The notes under the pieces are model-generated. The model had not been told where the DNA came from. It searched no databases and worked only from the letters and a program-made list of their open reading frames with translations. This document shows positions 1-12,008 of a stretch of DNA of 64,000 nucleotides, piece after piece; the first letter of the stretch is position 1; each line of letters begins with the position of its first letter. The translations under genes were made by a program, and so were the position numbers. The stretch is from Antrodiella citrinella (lineage: Eukaryota > Basidiomycota > Agaricomycetes > Polyporales > Steccherinaceae): positions 1 through 64,000 of the forward strand of contig SGPM01000064.1 of the NCBI GenBank assembly GCA_004802725.1, given 5' to 3'.

Positions 1-254
1 CGAATTTTGCCTTCTTTTGACCCTGAGAGCGCGAACACTCCTAAGCTGCAGACCGCGCTAGCAGCCAGAGCGGCAGCCACAGGCAGTTGGAACTCTGCCA
101 TGTCGGGCGATGCGGAGAACGCGAGGGGGGACAAGAAGTTGACGGTGAAGAAGAAACCTCGCAGCTACGGTATAATTTATATGATGAAGATGTGCGTCGG
201 TGCCGTCTCTGCATCAATCGGCGTGACGGCCCCGCAGATAAGAGCCAGTGGTGA
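1..254 (+). CDS. 3' end of an unidentified protein-coding gene (cut by the window edge)
   Basis: A frame open from base 1 encodes a hydrophilic tail rich in Ala, Ser and Lys that ends in KKKPRSY. A donor (G|GTATAA) follows at 170. An acceptor (CCCGCAG) ends at 237. Splicing across this 68-nt intron keeps the frame and gives the short ending DKSQW with a TGA stop at 252-254. The codon pattern and the clean splice solution suggest a real C-terminal exon. No domain is visible and I do not recognise the family. It converges on the primase gene. The alternative is chance open frame; a transcript or the upstream sequence would decide. Confidence 0.42.
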
Positions 255-783
255 CTCGCAACAGAGAAAGTTCAATATCCACGATCCTCCTAGAAAAATG
301 TTGCAACTATCTGAGGTATGCCAATTACCATCCAATACAGATAGTCTCGAGACGCTGCTGTGTCGAGTGTACAAAGGAGGAGGAGGAGGATATATTCCGG
401 TTAGGTCCTATCAGAAACGCCCGCCATATGTAAGGATTCTCATAAGGAACGCGTCCTGTCACAACCATGTCACAAGACGCGTCGGTCACAGGTAAGCCTA
501 TGTCAAATACAGGTTCTGTACCCGCGAACCGTGCCGGAGAAGGCAGGATAAATAGCCAAATTCAGGACGCGACGAGCACTGCAATTTCAAAGACCGACAA
601 AAGTCATGTAGAATCACTTCCAAGGTGAAGCCAAATCGCCATACGCCACACGATCCCGACAGTTGTTCGGTCAAGTTGTACGTGTAAACGTTAACGCTGA
701 AATAAGGTCGGCGAAACAAGAAGATGATGTGAATACAGTAAAATCGTACAGAACTCAGAATACAAGTCAGAGCCGTGATACAA
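255..783. other. Intergenic space between converging genes
   Basis: About 530 bases between the end of the left-edge gene and the end of the primase gene. Short frames exist on both strands but none has splice support or a recognisable motif. It should hold the two 3' UTRs. Confidence 0.5.
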
Positions 784-2315
784 TCACCAGGATAAATCTG
801 ATAGGTTTAGAACGTCGTTTAGCTATTAGTGTTATGAACTCTAAATGCTGCTCACCTGAGGCACCGCGCTTAGTCCGACGAACTTCGTTCATGATGGTCA
901 AGGCATGCTTGTCCAGCATCTCTACGTACGGTTTGAGAGAGGTGTTCTCCCAGTCTATAGGGCATGAGCAAGTAGAGCCAGCGGGATATGTTAGACAACA
1001 TACCAGAATGTCGCTCCTCGTTTTCTGCAGGTTCACCGGCAGGAATACTTGTCTGATCCAACTCTTTCAAAAGCTGCGCGACAGTTGGCACCCGCTCGGG
1101 ATCGAATCGGTCCACGGTAGCCGGATCAACTGGCACACATACGCGCCCTGTCTTTGGATGTACACAGAACGGCGCTTTGAGCAAATGATTCCGGTGCTTG
1201 GACACTTCAGCATCAAGACGAGGATACGTATACTGCAGGACGATATCCTCCAAAGCAGCATCTATCGGACCCTATTGTTCTTCAGCGTCAGTGACTTATT
1301 CGTGACGTGACTAAATGACTTGCACGCTGGTCCGTTCGAATTTCTTTACGTTCATCCTTTATGTCCTGCCATTTCTCTTCTGAAGACCGGTTTGAATCTT
1401 GCTGCCAGATCTTACGTAACGCCTCGGTGAATCTCTCATTTGGAAGAAGCTTCAACAGTTGTTCCCAACCCTCCTTGGAAGCGAAACAATCTTGGTCGGC
1501 CAAAATCAAACTGCTGAAAACCATCCCTAAATGAGCGGTACATTGCCTATGAAACTTGAGAAATCGGGTACGTTGAAGAGACGGAATTGACGCACTTTAT
1601 TGAAGGGGGCAGCGGTCCGTTATCTTGTCGTACATTCACTTTCTTGTGCATCTCCTTCCCACCCTGTATGACTGTCATCCACCCAACCAAAGCTTTCCTC
1701 TGTTCATCCGTCAACTCCATCGCCTCCTGGTCACTGATCCACAGATGTATTCCACGGCGGCCGGAATACACCCACAACAGATGTTTGTAGCCATACTGAT
1801 CACGTATTCCCTCATCCAGGACGTGTACGGCAGCTGCTATGAATGCCCAGCAGCGCTTGCAGATATCCGCTTCCGAACAACACGTCCGGACGGAGTCATA
1901 GTCGGTCATATCGATATCGAAGACGAGTTCTCGGAGCCGGGGTGAGAAAGCTGCTGGACGAACTGTCTTCTTATCTTTGGGCTAGGTCATAAGACGCGTC
2001 AAACTCCAAGATTCCTCTCTCAGCAACAGAACTAACCGATCATGGACGTACCCTTGCACTGTACACAGGTCCGATCTCGAAACGCGTCGGATTCAGGTTG
2101 CACACCTGTTTCTTCAATTCGTCTGCGGTATTGAACGAGTTGTAGCGCAGATACACGTCTCCGGGGAGTGTAAACGCGAACTCGCGATGGGTGAAGAGCT
2201 TGGTCGGCGTGTGTTCGTGATTGAGCCATGAAAATATCGATTTGAAGGGATACAGCCGGCGATAGAAAGCCAGCATGATCTCTGGTGTAACGCTATTAGC
2301 CGCATTTTCCGACAT
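784..2315 (-). CDS. PRI1: DNA primase small (catalytic) subunit
   Basis: Catalytic subunit of the DNA polymerase alpha-primase complex, which makes RNA primers for replication in the nucleus. The first exon (2315 to about 2056) reads YYRRL-like, KSIFSWLNHE and REFAFTLPGD, all hallmarks of eukaryotic PriS. The second exon carries the metal-binding VFDIDMTDYD motif, the zinc-motif region CCSEADICKRCW and SGRRGIHLWISD. Further exons follow at about 1524-1320, 1250-1000 and 955-863, and a tiny last exon at 797-784 encodes the terminal DLSW. The total, about 430 residues, is usual for the family. The ATG at 2313-2315 precedes the conserved N-terminus. The donor of intron 3 near 1310 is the least certain junction. 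Other introns fit GT-AG and keep frame. The gene is intact. Confidence 0.93.
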
Positions 2316-2444
2316 GAGAAGTCCCTTTGTCTAGGCGCAACAAGGAGAGAGGGTGGTGAGAGGAGTGAGAGGACGTATGTCAAACAGTCAAAGGACGCAA
2401 CGCACGCTCTGTCACGGAGACGTGACACATCTATTGTCACGATG

Positions 2445-2963
2445 TCACATGTGACATCTCGTGTCTGCGCACGCTCCTCTCCGAGTCAACTCCGAGTCCT
2501 CGTCTTCACCAGACTCAACGACCCGACCACGACCTCTGGATATTGGCTTCAAAGTTGGCTGAGATCCTTCTTCAGAATTACGGTCATGGATCTTGAAATG
2601 ATCATCTCTTTCCCTCTCCAAAATGCTCCCACCTTCTCTCGTACGAGTCTCCATGATGGTGGCTTTTCCATCCAACCCCGGGTCAAATGTGTAGATTCCC
2701 GGTACCATCGAAGGACCATACGCAGCTAGTCCTCTCAACACCTCGTGTTTCTCGGTCAAATGGATGGGCTGGGCTGCGTCATCATCATGCAAACGTCCAT
2801 CTCACTTTAGAGGTTGCCATGTGTGCTTGCATCTTAAAAGCACCGCCCAGGCATCGGGACGGATGAATGCACCCTCATCTCGTGGCTTTGGCAAGGGGGA
2901 TGAACCGTATTCGTCTGATGGCGTTCCAATGGGTATGTCCTTCTCTTCCCATAGGCAGCTCAT
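2445..2963 (-). CDS. Hypothetical two-exon protein (tentative)
   Basis: An ATG at 2961-2963 opens a frame of about 53 codons starting MSCLWEEKDIPIGTP and containing GAFIRPDAWAVLLRCKH, ending at a donor-like AA|GTGAGA near 2812. A second open segment, about 2780-2445, reads HLTEKHEVLRGLAAYG and then a charged, Glu/Arg-rich tail. Both look protein-like in composition. Their phases do not join at the obvious acceptors, so either a less usual acceptor is used or the consensus has an indel. I do not recognise a family. The stop lies only 130 bases upstream of the primase start on the same strand. Confidence 0.35.
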
Positions 2964-4789
2964 ACATACTAAAAGTTATTGTCATGGCGTTATCTTCTTA
3001 GCTTCTACATAATATGTATGTGTACCTCGCCCGCCCGGTTCAGCAGAGCTACTACCAGTCTTGTTTTGCCGAACACACTCAAAAGGCGTGGTCCGACTCT
3101 GTCCCCCTTTTGACACGCCTCACTCCGGGCCGGTGTGTGTTCAAACTACCACCAACCCTCACGCACATGACCGTATAGGGTGGGTGGCACGAGCAAAGAT
3201 ACGCACGGCTCTCTCCCGCGGGTCCGTACTTCTCATTGGGTGGTGGTACATCGTACGGCGATTCGATCAAGTTCTGATCGCTCTCCACTCTCTTTTTTCA
3301 CTCCTTGCCATTTGTCTGCGGTCCAGACTATTGAACGCGCGAAAACTAAGGGGATCAGATATCTCGACAGGGCTCAGTCCTTCCCGGGAATGTCAAACTT
3401 CTTGCCCTGCTCGCGAGTCGCCGGCCCGTCTTCTATGGTATCTTTTGCCAGCAGGAGCCACTGGGAGGGGAGTTCCATCTCCATGTCTCCATGATCCATC
3501 TCGGGCTTTGTGCGCATTCTCTCGCGGGTTGAATGAACGGCGTCCCATCTCTCAACCTTCTTCTTCTTCGCACGAGGGAAGGGCGACATACCCGTCGCTC
3601 AGAACGACTCGGACGCTGTTCACGTACCTCCGGAGAAACGAAGAAGAGACATGGCTCATCACCGCCTCACAAGTTCACAAGTGACCCGGGGAGAGGGGGA
3701 GTAGGAGCGTCAGCTTCGAGCTAAAGCTAATCTGGGTTCATCGCTTCTCTTTCAAGGTAGAACACCGCTCTGCCAATAGCAACTGTATTGATTTTCATAC
3801 AGTGCTATCTCCAGACTGAACAACACCGGCCACACCACGCACGCCCCATCTCAAACCTCTGGGCGTTCTAGACCCCGTCATCATCATCATATCGCATAAC
3901 ACAAGCTTCTGGTGGAAGCCGACAGTCTTGCACGCCAGAGGTTTTACGTTTTGCATCAATGCGGCGTACAAGGAGGAACCCCTTGACGCAAGAAAGACTC
4001 GTTAGAGAGTCGAGAGTGACTAGTGATCGCTCGGATTGTTCACGGGATGCTGACTCGGACGGGGGCTCGTCAGCCCTCGTCCCGTTGGCAGTTGCTGTCT
4101 GGGCAACAAACAACCTTGCAATCACGAACGACTTCGTGTTCGGACCGGAGTGTTGACCGCTCCCCCCTTGCGATCCCAAGTCCTCTCATGGATCTAGGAA
4201 ATGCCTTCCACCTCCATGTGCCGCTTTCGTTCTTTTCTCCTTTGGGTCCCTGAAGGTCAAAGGTAGGTAACGTTACACTTCCGGCAATCCCCACCCTACC
4301 CTACCTCATCGTCCTTATCCGAGTCTAGTGCGAGTACACAGTTCCCGATGCATATGAAAAGTTGTTTATTCCCCGACCGTGAAGGGATGTAACGCGAACC
4401 TGGAGCTCCGGAGTCCTTACAAGTCGACGACGGAAGTACAGTCCTCCGCCCCTGCACGGGAGTCAGACCTCCGCGCCCGCACACAATCGTCTCGTCTCGT
4501 TTCGTTTTCGTTTCCTCCATTCCTCTGGATGTATTCCGTCGATCGTAATGGAGAAGCCAACCCAAGGCGAAACAACCTCACGCGCTATGAACGCATGATT
4601 GTGGTGATAGCAAATTGCTCCGATGACAAGATCCTGCCCGAGGTTCCTTCGAATTCAACGGCTTTAACCATATCGTCCAATGTACGGTCCGCTGCGTCCC
4701 GGCTGGTCCAAGTTTTTTCCAACGCCCAGGGCCGGAGGCACTGGCAAACCTCGAATCACGATATTCAATATCCCCTCCCTCCGAGGGCG

Positions 4790-4825
4790 TTGGTCGTGGT
4801 CGTGGTCGTGGTCGTGGTCTTGGTA
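4790..4825. repeat. Microsatellite, unit GTGGTC
   Basis: About five and a half copies of a six-base unit GTGGTC, nearly perfect. Read on the minus strand it would encode Pro-Arg repeats. No gene is recognised around it. Confidence 0.85.
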
Positions 4826-5097
4826 AGGAAGTGTGTCGATCTTCCGGTCCGAAGTACCTACGCACGACCCTCACACCTTCAAGCTTCAACGTTCAACCCC
4901 GATCCACCGCAAGAAGTAGAACCGAGGTACGTGGCGATTATTGGCGAGAGACCACCCCCGGGTCGTCTGACTCTGAGGTTGTTCCGCGCTGGGACGCGCG
5001 GACGACGATCCTATGATCTCATCGTCATCGGCTAGGAGGGTAGCTCGTCGGAACAACCGAGTCCGGGTCCGATGTGATGTGGGTTTTGGCACGTTGA

Positions 5098-5147
5098 AGA
5101 GCGAGCGAGCGAGCGAGCTGCTCCTCCAGGACAGGACAGGACAGGAT
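5098..5147. repeat. Two adjacent tetra/pentanucleotide repeats
   Basis: A GAGC repeat (about 5098-5118) is followed within ten bases by four copies of an ACAGG-type pentamer (about 5128-5147). Confidence 0.8.
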
Positions 5148-5769
5148 AGACTAGAACCAGACTATACGACCCTCTGCTGGATCAACGCGCTCGCCCGAAG
5201 TCGTATCTCAGGCCCGTGTACACCGAATCACTGCACCACACCACTGCACAGCACACCACACTACCAAGGCGGAACTTTGGAGTTGTGTGGGGGAGTGGAG
5301 AGGTCGGTNCCCCCTCACGCGCCCGACCTCACGTCCTCACGGTCCGTTGAAACACAGCACGTAGTTTTAACTTTATCCTCTCTTGATGCGAGGGTCTTCC
5401 GTGGGTCGGGGGAAGCTCAGACGGGCGNGGTATGGCCCGCGTTCAAACGTTAACGTTCAAGCCAGCGACACCCCCCGACGAAGTCACAAAGAACCGGAAG
5501 GTGTCGAGGGAGTCGAGGCTTCTGGCGTGCCATCTGGTCCACCGAGATCCCCACTCCAGCGAGTCAGCGACACGACACGACACGACCGATGCTTAAGCTT
5601 AAGCCTTCCCTCGCATTCGCTCACATTCCATCGCGCACAATCCTCGGGCCCTCCCAATCATTGAATCAACGCACCCCCCCCCCCTCCAGCCTCATCCACG
5701 CATCCACGCATCAAAACCAAATTTCAAAAAGCATCAAAGTCAAACGTCGAAAGAAAGTCGGAAGTTGAC

Positions 5770-5796
5770 TCGGAGTCTCGGAGTCTCGGAGTCTCA
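5770..5796. repeat. Octanucleotide repeat, unit CGGAGTCT
   Basis: Three perfect copies of an eight-base unit in tandem. A run of about twelve C lies 90 bases before it (near 5673-5684). Confidence 0.8.
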
Positions 5797-6441
5797 GACA
5801 ATGACCAGAAAAGAATCGGGAGGGGGGATAATCATGCATCACGACCCTAAAAAAACGGATCAGCGGTGAGGCCTGAGGCCTGAGGGCTCGAGCGTGCGTG
5901 TTGAATTTCATCGACATCCTCGCGTATCGTGTCTTTTGAATTTATCATCATTATCGTTCGTGCATTCCGAGTTGTCAGTCGCAACGTGACAGGAAGAGGC
6001 CTGGGGTTTTGTGTGGCGCGGCGGGTTCACCCATGGCCAGCAATAATGAAAAGCCAAAGGCAGCCAAGTGTGCGGGCCGTACCCCCGCGGTCTAGACCTC
6101 TCGTTCTTTCTTTTGTGTGTTTAGATTTGTCGTGCGGGCGAGGGATCGAGATGTGATCGTAATAAACAATAAAGCAGGAGGGATGTGCGCGGTGTACGTC
6201 ATACCGCGCTAGCTCGCGTTTGAGTGTAAAAAAACAACCGACACTGACAGGTTGAGTCTGATGGGATGGGTCGCGGCAGTGGACCTTCGAGCGGCGAGGC
6301 GGGAAGAAGTGTCATGGTATGGCAAATGTAATAATCGTCTGGCGTGCATGGTCTTCATTCTCGTATCGTACAACAAAAACCCAAACCCAGCCTCTGCGTT
6401 CTTCATTCTTCAAAGCTTCATTCTTGTCTCGTCTTGAACGT

Positions 6442-7920
6442 TCACCGACCCAGCCATCCCTACAACGCACAAAAAAAATAAAATCAGCGCCCCTTCCACC
6501 CAAACCCAAAATCAAAAAGCGACTCACCCCATCAACCACGACCAATTCGCCACACACGTACCCGCTCGCGCGGCTCGCGAGGAACACGACCGGCCCCGCA
6601 AAGTCCGCAGGCGCGCCCCACCGCCCCGCGGGGATGCGCTCCGAGATCTGCCGCAGGCGCACCGCGTCCGCGAGCAGTTTCTCGTTCCTGTTGTGCGGGT
6701 GTTAGCGAACGTGTGGTTGTGTTTGGTGTGTGTTTGGTAGAGTAGAGTGAGGGAGGACGCACATATCGGTAGCGATGTACCCGGGGACGATCCCGTTCAC
6801 CTGGACGTTGTCCTTGCTCCATTCGTTGCTCAACGCCTTCGTGAGCTGGCCCAGCGCGCCCTTGGCCGCTGCGTACGCCGGGACCGTCAGTCCGCCCTGT
6901 TCCGGATTCAGATTTCAAACGAAAGGATGTTAGTGTATCAGGAGAGGAGCGAAGAAGGCGCGTGAAAGTGGGATTGAATGCGCGTGAAAGTGTTGGTGCG
7001 TGGGCGGACGGTAGGACGTCGGACAGATAGATAGGATGATGGGAGTGTCGACACGGACGTGTCGTCATACAAAGGCAAAATCACTAGCGAAAGAAAGGAA
7101 GAGAGAGGCGAGACTGACCTGGAACGTCAAGAGGGAGCAGAAGTTGATGATCTTCCCTCGACGGCGGGGGACCATATGCCTGCCCGCGGCTTGACAGAGG
7201 AGCCAGCAGGCTTTGAGGTTGACGTTGAGAACCTAAAGGGTGCGCAACACGTGGCGTGTATGAGTATGACGAGAGAGAAACGGATCAGCGGTGGTCGTGT
7301 TCAGATGTGAAACTGGGAATGGAAAGAACACGATGATGTCAGGATGTGCGGTGGCCAAGATAGGGAAGGGGTGTGGGACAACGGGAGCAGAGCACCAGAC
7401 TGTGTGGGCGTGTGGGTGTGGGGGCTAGAACTGTATGCACGCGCAGGGCCGCACAGAGAGAGATGTGCGGTGCACCCAAGAGGCAAGTGATAGGCGAAAG
7501 AATCACGTACATCGTCCCAATCCTGCTCGCTAAAATCCACAGACGGCGATCGCCGCTGAATGCCCGCACAGTTGACGAGGATGTCGACGGTGCCTCCCAT
7601 GGCGTGGAGGGCGTTGTCGAACAGGCCCTTCACGGCGGAGAGGTCTGCGATGTCGCAGTGTACGACGTTGACGTTGACGTTGGCGAGGGCTTGGATGGCG
7701 TGGAGGGTGTCGTGGTTGGTGGAGCCGGGTCTGCAGACGAGACAGATGTTGGCGCCTGCCTGTGCGAGGGCGATAGCACAGGCAGCTCCGATGCCTAAGA
7801 CGGCCGGTGTGCGTTGAGCGTTCAAGGTAGCTGCAAGCGGGACGTACCTCGTGATGCGCCTGTGATGAGGACGTTCTGACCTGTGAGATCGAAGAGGGCT
7901 GGGGAGGGCGGCGGATCCAT
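6442..7920 (-). CDS. Short-chain dehydrogenase/reductase (2-deoxy-D-gluconate 3-dehydrogenase-like)
   Basis: An NAD(P)-dependent oxidoreductase of the classical SDR family, probably acting on a sugar acid or polyol. The ATG at 7918-7920 precedes [16 protein letters not shown]; splicing at the Gly yields the cofactor motif GASRGIGAA. Then come [19 protein letters not shown] (NAG motif), LNVNLKACW, the active-site YAAAK (YxxxK), [13 protein letters not shown] and [10 protein letters not shown]. The last intron joins VVVDG to a terminal GWLGR and a TGA at 6442-6444, an ending usual for KduD-type enzymes. At least five introns fit GT-AG. The gene is complete. The substrate is inferred from family resemblance only. 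It is transcribed away from the polyol dehydrogenase across a short shared promoter. Confidence 0.86.
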
Positions 7921-8156
7921 GGGTGTGTGGAGGGGATCGTGTAGTGTTCTTATGGAGGACACCGTCGAACGGAGGGGGCGCGGACAGCCGAACCCCAGAC
8001 CGGCTATTTCCCCGGAGATGTCGATCCGGTGCCAGGCGGTTAAAAGACGAGATCTGGATCTGTCGGCGGTCGGTCCGCGCTCGTCTCCTGGCGCACACAA
8101 CTATAAAACAATCCTCTCCCGCCTCTCCCCACCCTCGTCTTCACTCCATCTCTCCC
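7921..8156. promoter_or_regulatory. Shared divergent promoter with a TATA box
   Basis: Only 236 bases separate the start codons of the SDR (minus) and the polyol dehydrogenase (plus). A TATAAAA at 8102-8108 lies about 50 bases before the plus-strand ATG. The arrangement suggests co-regulation, which is an inference. Confidence 0.6.
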
Positions 8157-9462
8157 ATGTCACCCATCGCCCTCCCTTCACAACACGCTGCCGTCCTCCA
8201 CGGCCCAAAAGATCTCCGCATCGAAGACCGCACCCTCTGGCCCCCTTCACAGGGCCAGCTCCAGGTCGCNGTCAAGGCCACAGGCCTCTGTGGCTCTGAC
8301 CGTAAGTTCCCTCCCAAATCCCTCCGCCACAGAGCTCACACACCCGCACACAGTCCACTACTACCTCCACGCACGCAACGGCGACTTCGCCATACGCTCG
8401 CCCCTCGTCCTCGGCCACGAAGCCGCCGGCGTCGTCACTGCCATTGGCCCAGGTGTCCGTGGCTTCTACGTCGGTCAGCGCGTCGCGATCGAGGCGGGCA
8501 TCATGTGCAACGCGTGCGACTACTGCACCAGCGCACGCTACAACCTCTGCAAAAGCATGCGCTTCGCCTCCAGCGCAAAGACCTTCCCCCACCTCGACGG
8601 CACGCTCCAGGACCGCATGAACCACCCCGCACACGTCGTCCACCCGTGAGTTCNTCCCTAACCCACTCATACACATACTCACTGTNACCCGTCAAAATAG
8701 ACTACCAGACGGCTGCTCNTACGAACAAGCCTCCCTCGCCGAACCCCTCTCCGTCCTCATCCACGCCGCCCGCCGCGTCGGCCTCTCCCCCGCCACACCC
8801 TCCACCGTCCTCGTCTTCGGCGTCGGGCGCGATCGGGCTCCTCGCCTGCGCCCTCGCCAAAGCCTCGGGCGCGACCCGCGTCTGCGCCATCGACATCAAC
8901 CAGTCCCGCCTCGACTTTGCCGTCGCACAGGGCTTCGCGCAGCACGCGTTCTGCCTGCCCGTGGACAAGGAGAAGAAAACGACGGAGGAGGCGCTGCGGC
9001 GCGCGAAGGAGAACGTCGGGGCCGCGCTCAGCGCGTTCGAGATGCCGGAGGGGTTCGATACTGTGTTTGAGTGCACCGGCGCCGAGCCGTGTATACAAAT
9101 GTCCATCCACGTACGTCTCCCCCCCCCTCATCTTCATCATTTACTCATACGCGTACGTGCGTGTGTAGGCTGCTGTGACGGGCGGGAAAGTGATGCTGGT
9201 GGGGATGGGCTCGCGGAACGTGACGCTCCCGCTGAGTGCAGCCGCGACGCGCGAAGTGGACATCCACGGGTCGTTCCGGTACGCGAACACGTACCCGCAG
9301 GCGCTGTCGCTCCTCGCGTCGGGGCAGCTCCCGCACATCGAGAGCATCATCACGCACCGGTTCCCGCTCGAGAAGACCGCGCAGGCGTTCGAGATGCTCG
9401 CGAAGGGGCGGGACGCGGAGGGGAGGATGGTGATCAAGATCATGGTGGGGCCCGGGTGCTGA
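8157..9462 (+). CDS. Zinc-dependent polyol (sorbitol/xylitol-type) dehydrogenase
   Basis: A medium-chain, NAD-dependent alcohol dehydrogenase of the sorbitol dehydrogenase group, oxidising a polyol to a ketose in the cytosol. Visible motifs in order: ATGLCGSD with the catalytic Cys; LHYYLHARNGDF; GHEAAGVV with the catalytic His-Glu; the structural-zinc cysteines in CNACDYCTSARYNLC; the Rossmann glycine motif VFGVGAIGLLA; and an ending RMVIKIMVG. The ATG at 8157 follows a TATA box by about 50 bases, and the stop is at 9460-9462. Introns lie at about 8302-8352, 8647-8700 and 9109-9168. Single ambiguous bases at 8270, 8654, 8686 and 8719 do not break the model. Which polyol it uses cannot be read from sequence alone. 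Confidence 0.9.
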
Positions 9463-12008
9463 GTGCGCACGGTTTGGATTTGGATGTGTTTATTGGTTGT
9501 ATATTTCGCGAGGTGGTTTCGTGTCTGTTTTCTTTTCTCGTTTTTCTCATTTTAGAGGGACCCTTTTCTGCTTGAAGCCGATCTACACCCGCCCCGCCCC
9601 TATGAAAAGTTGTCTACCGTTCCCTCCACACATCGCACATTCACAGTACAGCACAGCACCTAACCTTCTCTCCTCGCTTTCAGTCTCTTTGGCATACCTG
9701 GTCATGTCTCATTTCCCATGCTTCACGATTTTACGATTGCACGGACATCCTCCTCACTACACTTCTCATCCCTGTTGCTTTTCTTTTTGTTTCTCTTGAT
9801 TTTTCTCGTTGCGATGTTAACGTTGTTGTACTTTTAATGGCTCTGGGCTGCGCATAACTCATTTCTCAGTACATACCCCTCAATCAATCAATCAATCTCT
9901 CTCAATCTCTATCTCATTCTGCGCTGTGCGCACCGACGGTCCGAGAATGCATAACATAACGCAACATTGAACAGATTTACTGTTGCTGTTAGTGGATTTG
10001 GAGAAGTGGGCGGGGGGCGTGGTCTGTTAGTGCCAGTGTATGAGGCATGCCAGTGTGTCCGTTCGGGTTGATGATTAAATCATACGAACACTTCACGCGC
10101 ATAATGGTACGTCGGACGGTGAGCGGTGAGCGGTGAGGGCCAAACTCGTACCAGTGTACAGTACTGTGCACTAACTAAGTTACAATGACACACACCCGGC
10201 TCGAGGTTCGCGGGAAGACGAACAATATTAATATCACAGCAGTATTCATACTGTCTTTGACTGGAATAATTGGCCGGACGTGTCTTCCGAATCCGAATTC
10301 GTCTTTCTGCTATAGCTAGTACCACCAACTTGAAGGAGCCCGCCCGGGGCACACGTTAGCTGAACGTTGAACTCGTGAACCCGTGAACACAGCCTTGCTG
10401 CCTCGGGTATACTCACTGGCATGCGCAGTCGCCGTCAAGACTTCAAGTTCGAATTCGAACTCAAGGACGATTAAACGACTAGTACTAGCTAGTACTGTAC
10501 ATGCTACTAGTAGCCAACGTCAACACACCGTGCCGCGACCCTTTTCCTGTGTCACTGTCTGTGTCCGGATGCGCGAGAGCGAGATAAGCGGACGGACGGA
10601 GCAGGATGGGGTGTATCTTGCATCTAGATTCTCGGAGTCGAAGCTTGGCATGTTCAATCATGTTTTGCAGACCTATCGTACGATAAGCACTGGCACTGGC
10701 ATGATCTCCGTCACGGTTTGAGCCATCCCTCCTTCTCCTTCTCCTTCTCCTTCTCCTTACTCTCAGGCAAGACAGCTTAACAGGAACGGTGCCAATAGCC
10801 TGTGCGGTGTGGAACCACGCCCATGTCACTGTCAGTGACGAACATCGATATCCGGAGCGACCTCACCGCCAAGTGTATGCTACGATAATGAAGCATACAC
10901 GGCTCGCGCCCGCGCCCGGGGATCACCCCCCAGAGATAGTCATTAGGCAATAACGTTCAAACTTCCAACTTCGTCCGAGTCCTCAGAGTTCAGAGTTCAG
11001 AGGTGGGACGCCCATTTACACTTGACTGGAGTCAAAAAGGCACTGCCTGCAAGGAACCCGGTACGCACACACCAGGAAGCAGGAAAAGGAAACCCGGGGC
11101 GACGGAGATTAGCCCTCCGAGCCCTCCGAGTCCTTCTCCCCCTTCGCGCTACTAGCATGTCCATGTCATGGGGCTTGGGTATGGCGCCTCGCAACGCCAA
11201 AGCGGATCGGCATCTTGTGCGGTTGCGTCCCAAATGCAGTAGTTCTGAGGTCTGTGTTCAGGAGATGTGTGTGTGTGGCCACGGGTGGGCCGGTGAGGCC
11301 CGACTTCGACACATCACCATCACCATCCACCTTGTGCCAGTGGGTCGGACGGCCTGCCCAGAAACGAGACGCAAAAAGCCGCGATCCGAGCCATCACAGT
11401 GGTATTATGACCACTGCACAAGGGTTCCTTGCAATTGAACACTACACATTGACTCTCAACGAGTAGTAGCACACACACGTACCTTGGGTGTGCCGACGAA
11501 GCGGTGGCAGTGACTCTGAGTCAATTGACACGGTGTTTGCGTCGTGAGCAGGTGATACGTCCTCCCCGGGCTGCGGGCCATGAGTGCTTGAGTTTTTACG
11601 TATGCAGGGCGCAAGGAAGAAGCACGGGCTCACCAGTCAATTCACTTTTTTTTTCCTTTCTGCGTTTCTGCGTGCCAGTAAATAGATCGCCGATTGTGCT
11701 GGTTTGTGTCGTGATCATGCAACCTGCTCAGGCTGCGACAATCATGAGCCCGCATAGGTGGAGATATCGGAACTCGATGCAGTGTGGCCAACCGTTGACA
11801 ATGGACTTTAAGTTTCAACACGGAGTTGTGCATGTTGATTCCCTTCACCCATTCAACGGAACAGTTGTTCGTCGGAACCGGTGCCGGACACTCGATTTAG
11901 CATACCGAGAGTCAAGAGTCAAATACGTGTGTTGTCATTGGACTGCGACCTCCCCTGAGTTCTTCTCCGGTACCCGTTGAACGCATATGTGTAGTTGGAA
12001 CCCACACT
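9463..12008. other. Gene-poor stretch between converging genes
   Basis: About 2.5 kb between the 3' ends of the polyol dehydrogenase and the S41 peptidase. I found no supported exon on either strand. It contains short simple repeats (CAAT near 9883-9897, GGTGAGC near 10119-10137, a six-base repeat near 10.73 kb). Confidence 0.5.
10730..10758. repeat. Microsatellite, unit CTTCTC
   Basis: About five copies of a pyrimidine-rich hexamer on the plus strand, in intergenic DNA. Confidence 0.8.

Larger units (their letters stand above)
2964..6441. other. Gene-poor stretch with simple repeats
   Basis: About 3.5 kb with no frame that shows a protein motif or a convincing exon chain on either strand, although several frames exceed 100 codons by chance in this GC-rich DNA. 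It holds short tandem repeats (near 4.79, 5.10, 5.13, 5.67 and 5.77 kb) and two ambiguous bases (5309 and 5428). It lies upstream of the tentative gene at 2.4-3.0 kb and downstream of the SDR gene. Confidence 0.5.

Noticed and set aside
3061..5035. Two frames over 200 codons in the gene-poor region
   Set aside because: Composition is arbitrary, with no domain and no splice support; both strands and several frames are open because of the base composition.
7923..9575. A 550-codon frame running through the polyol dehydrogenase
   Set aside because: It reads across introns and in the wrong frame for most of the gene; the zinc and cofactor motifs are only recovered by splicing.
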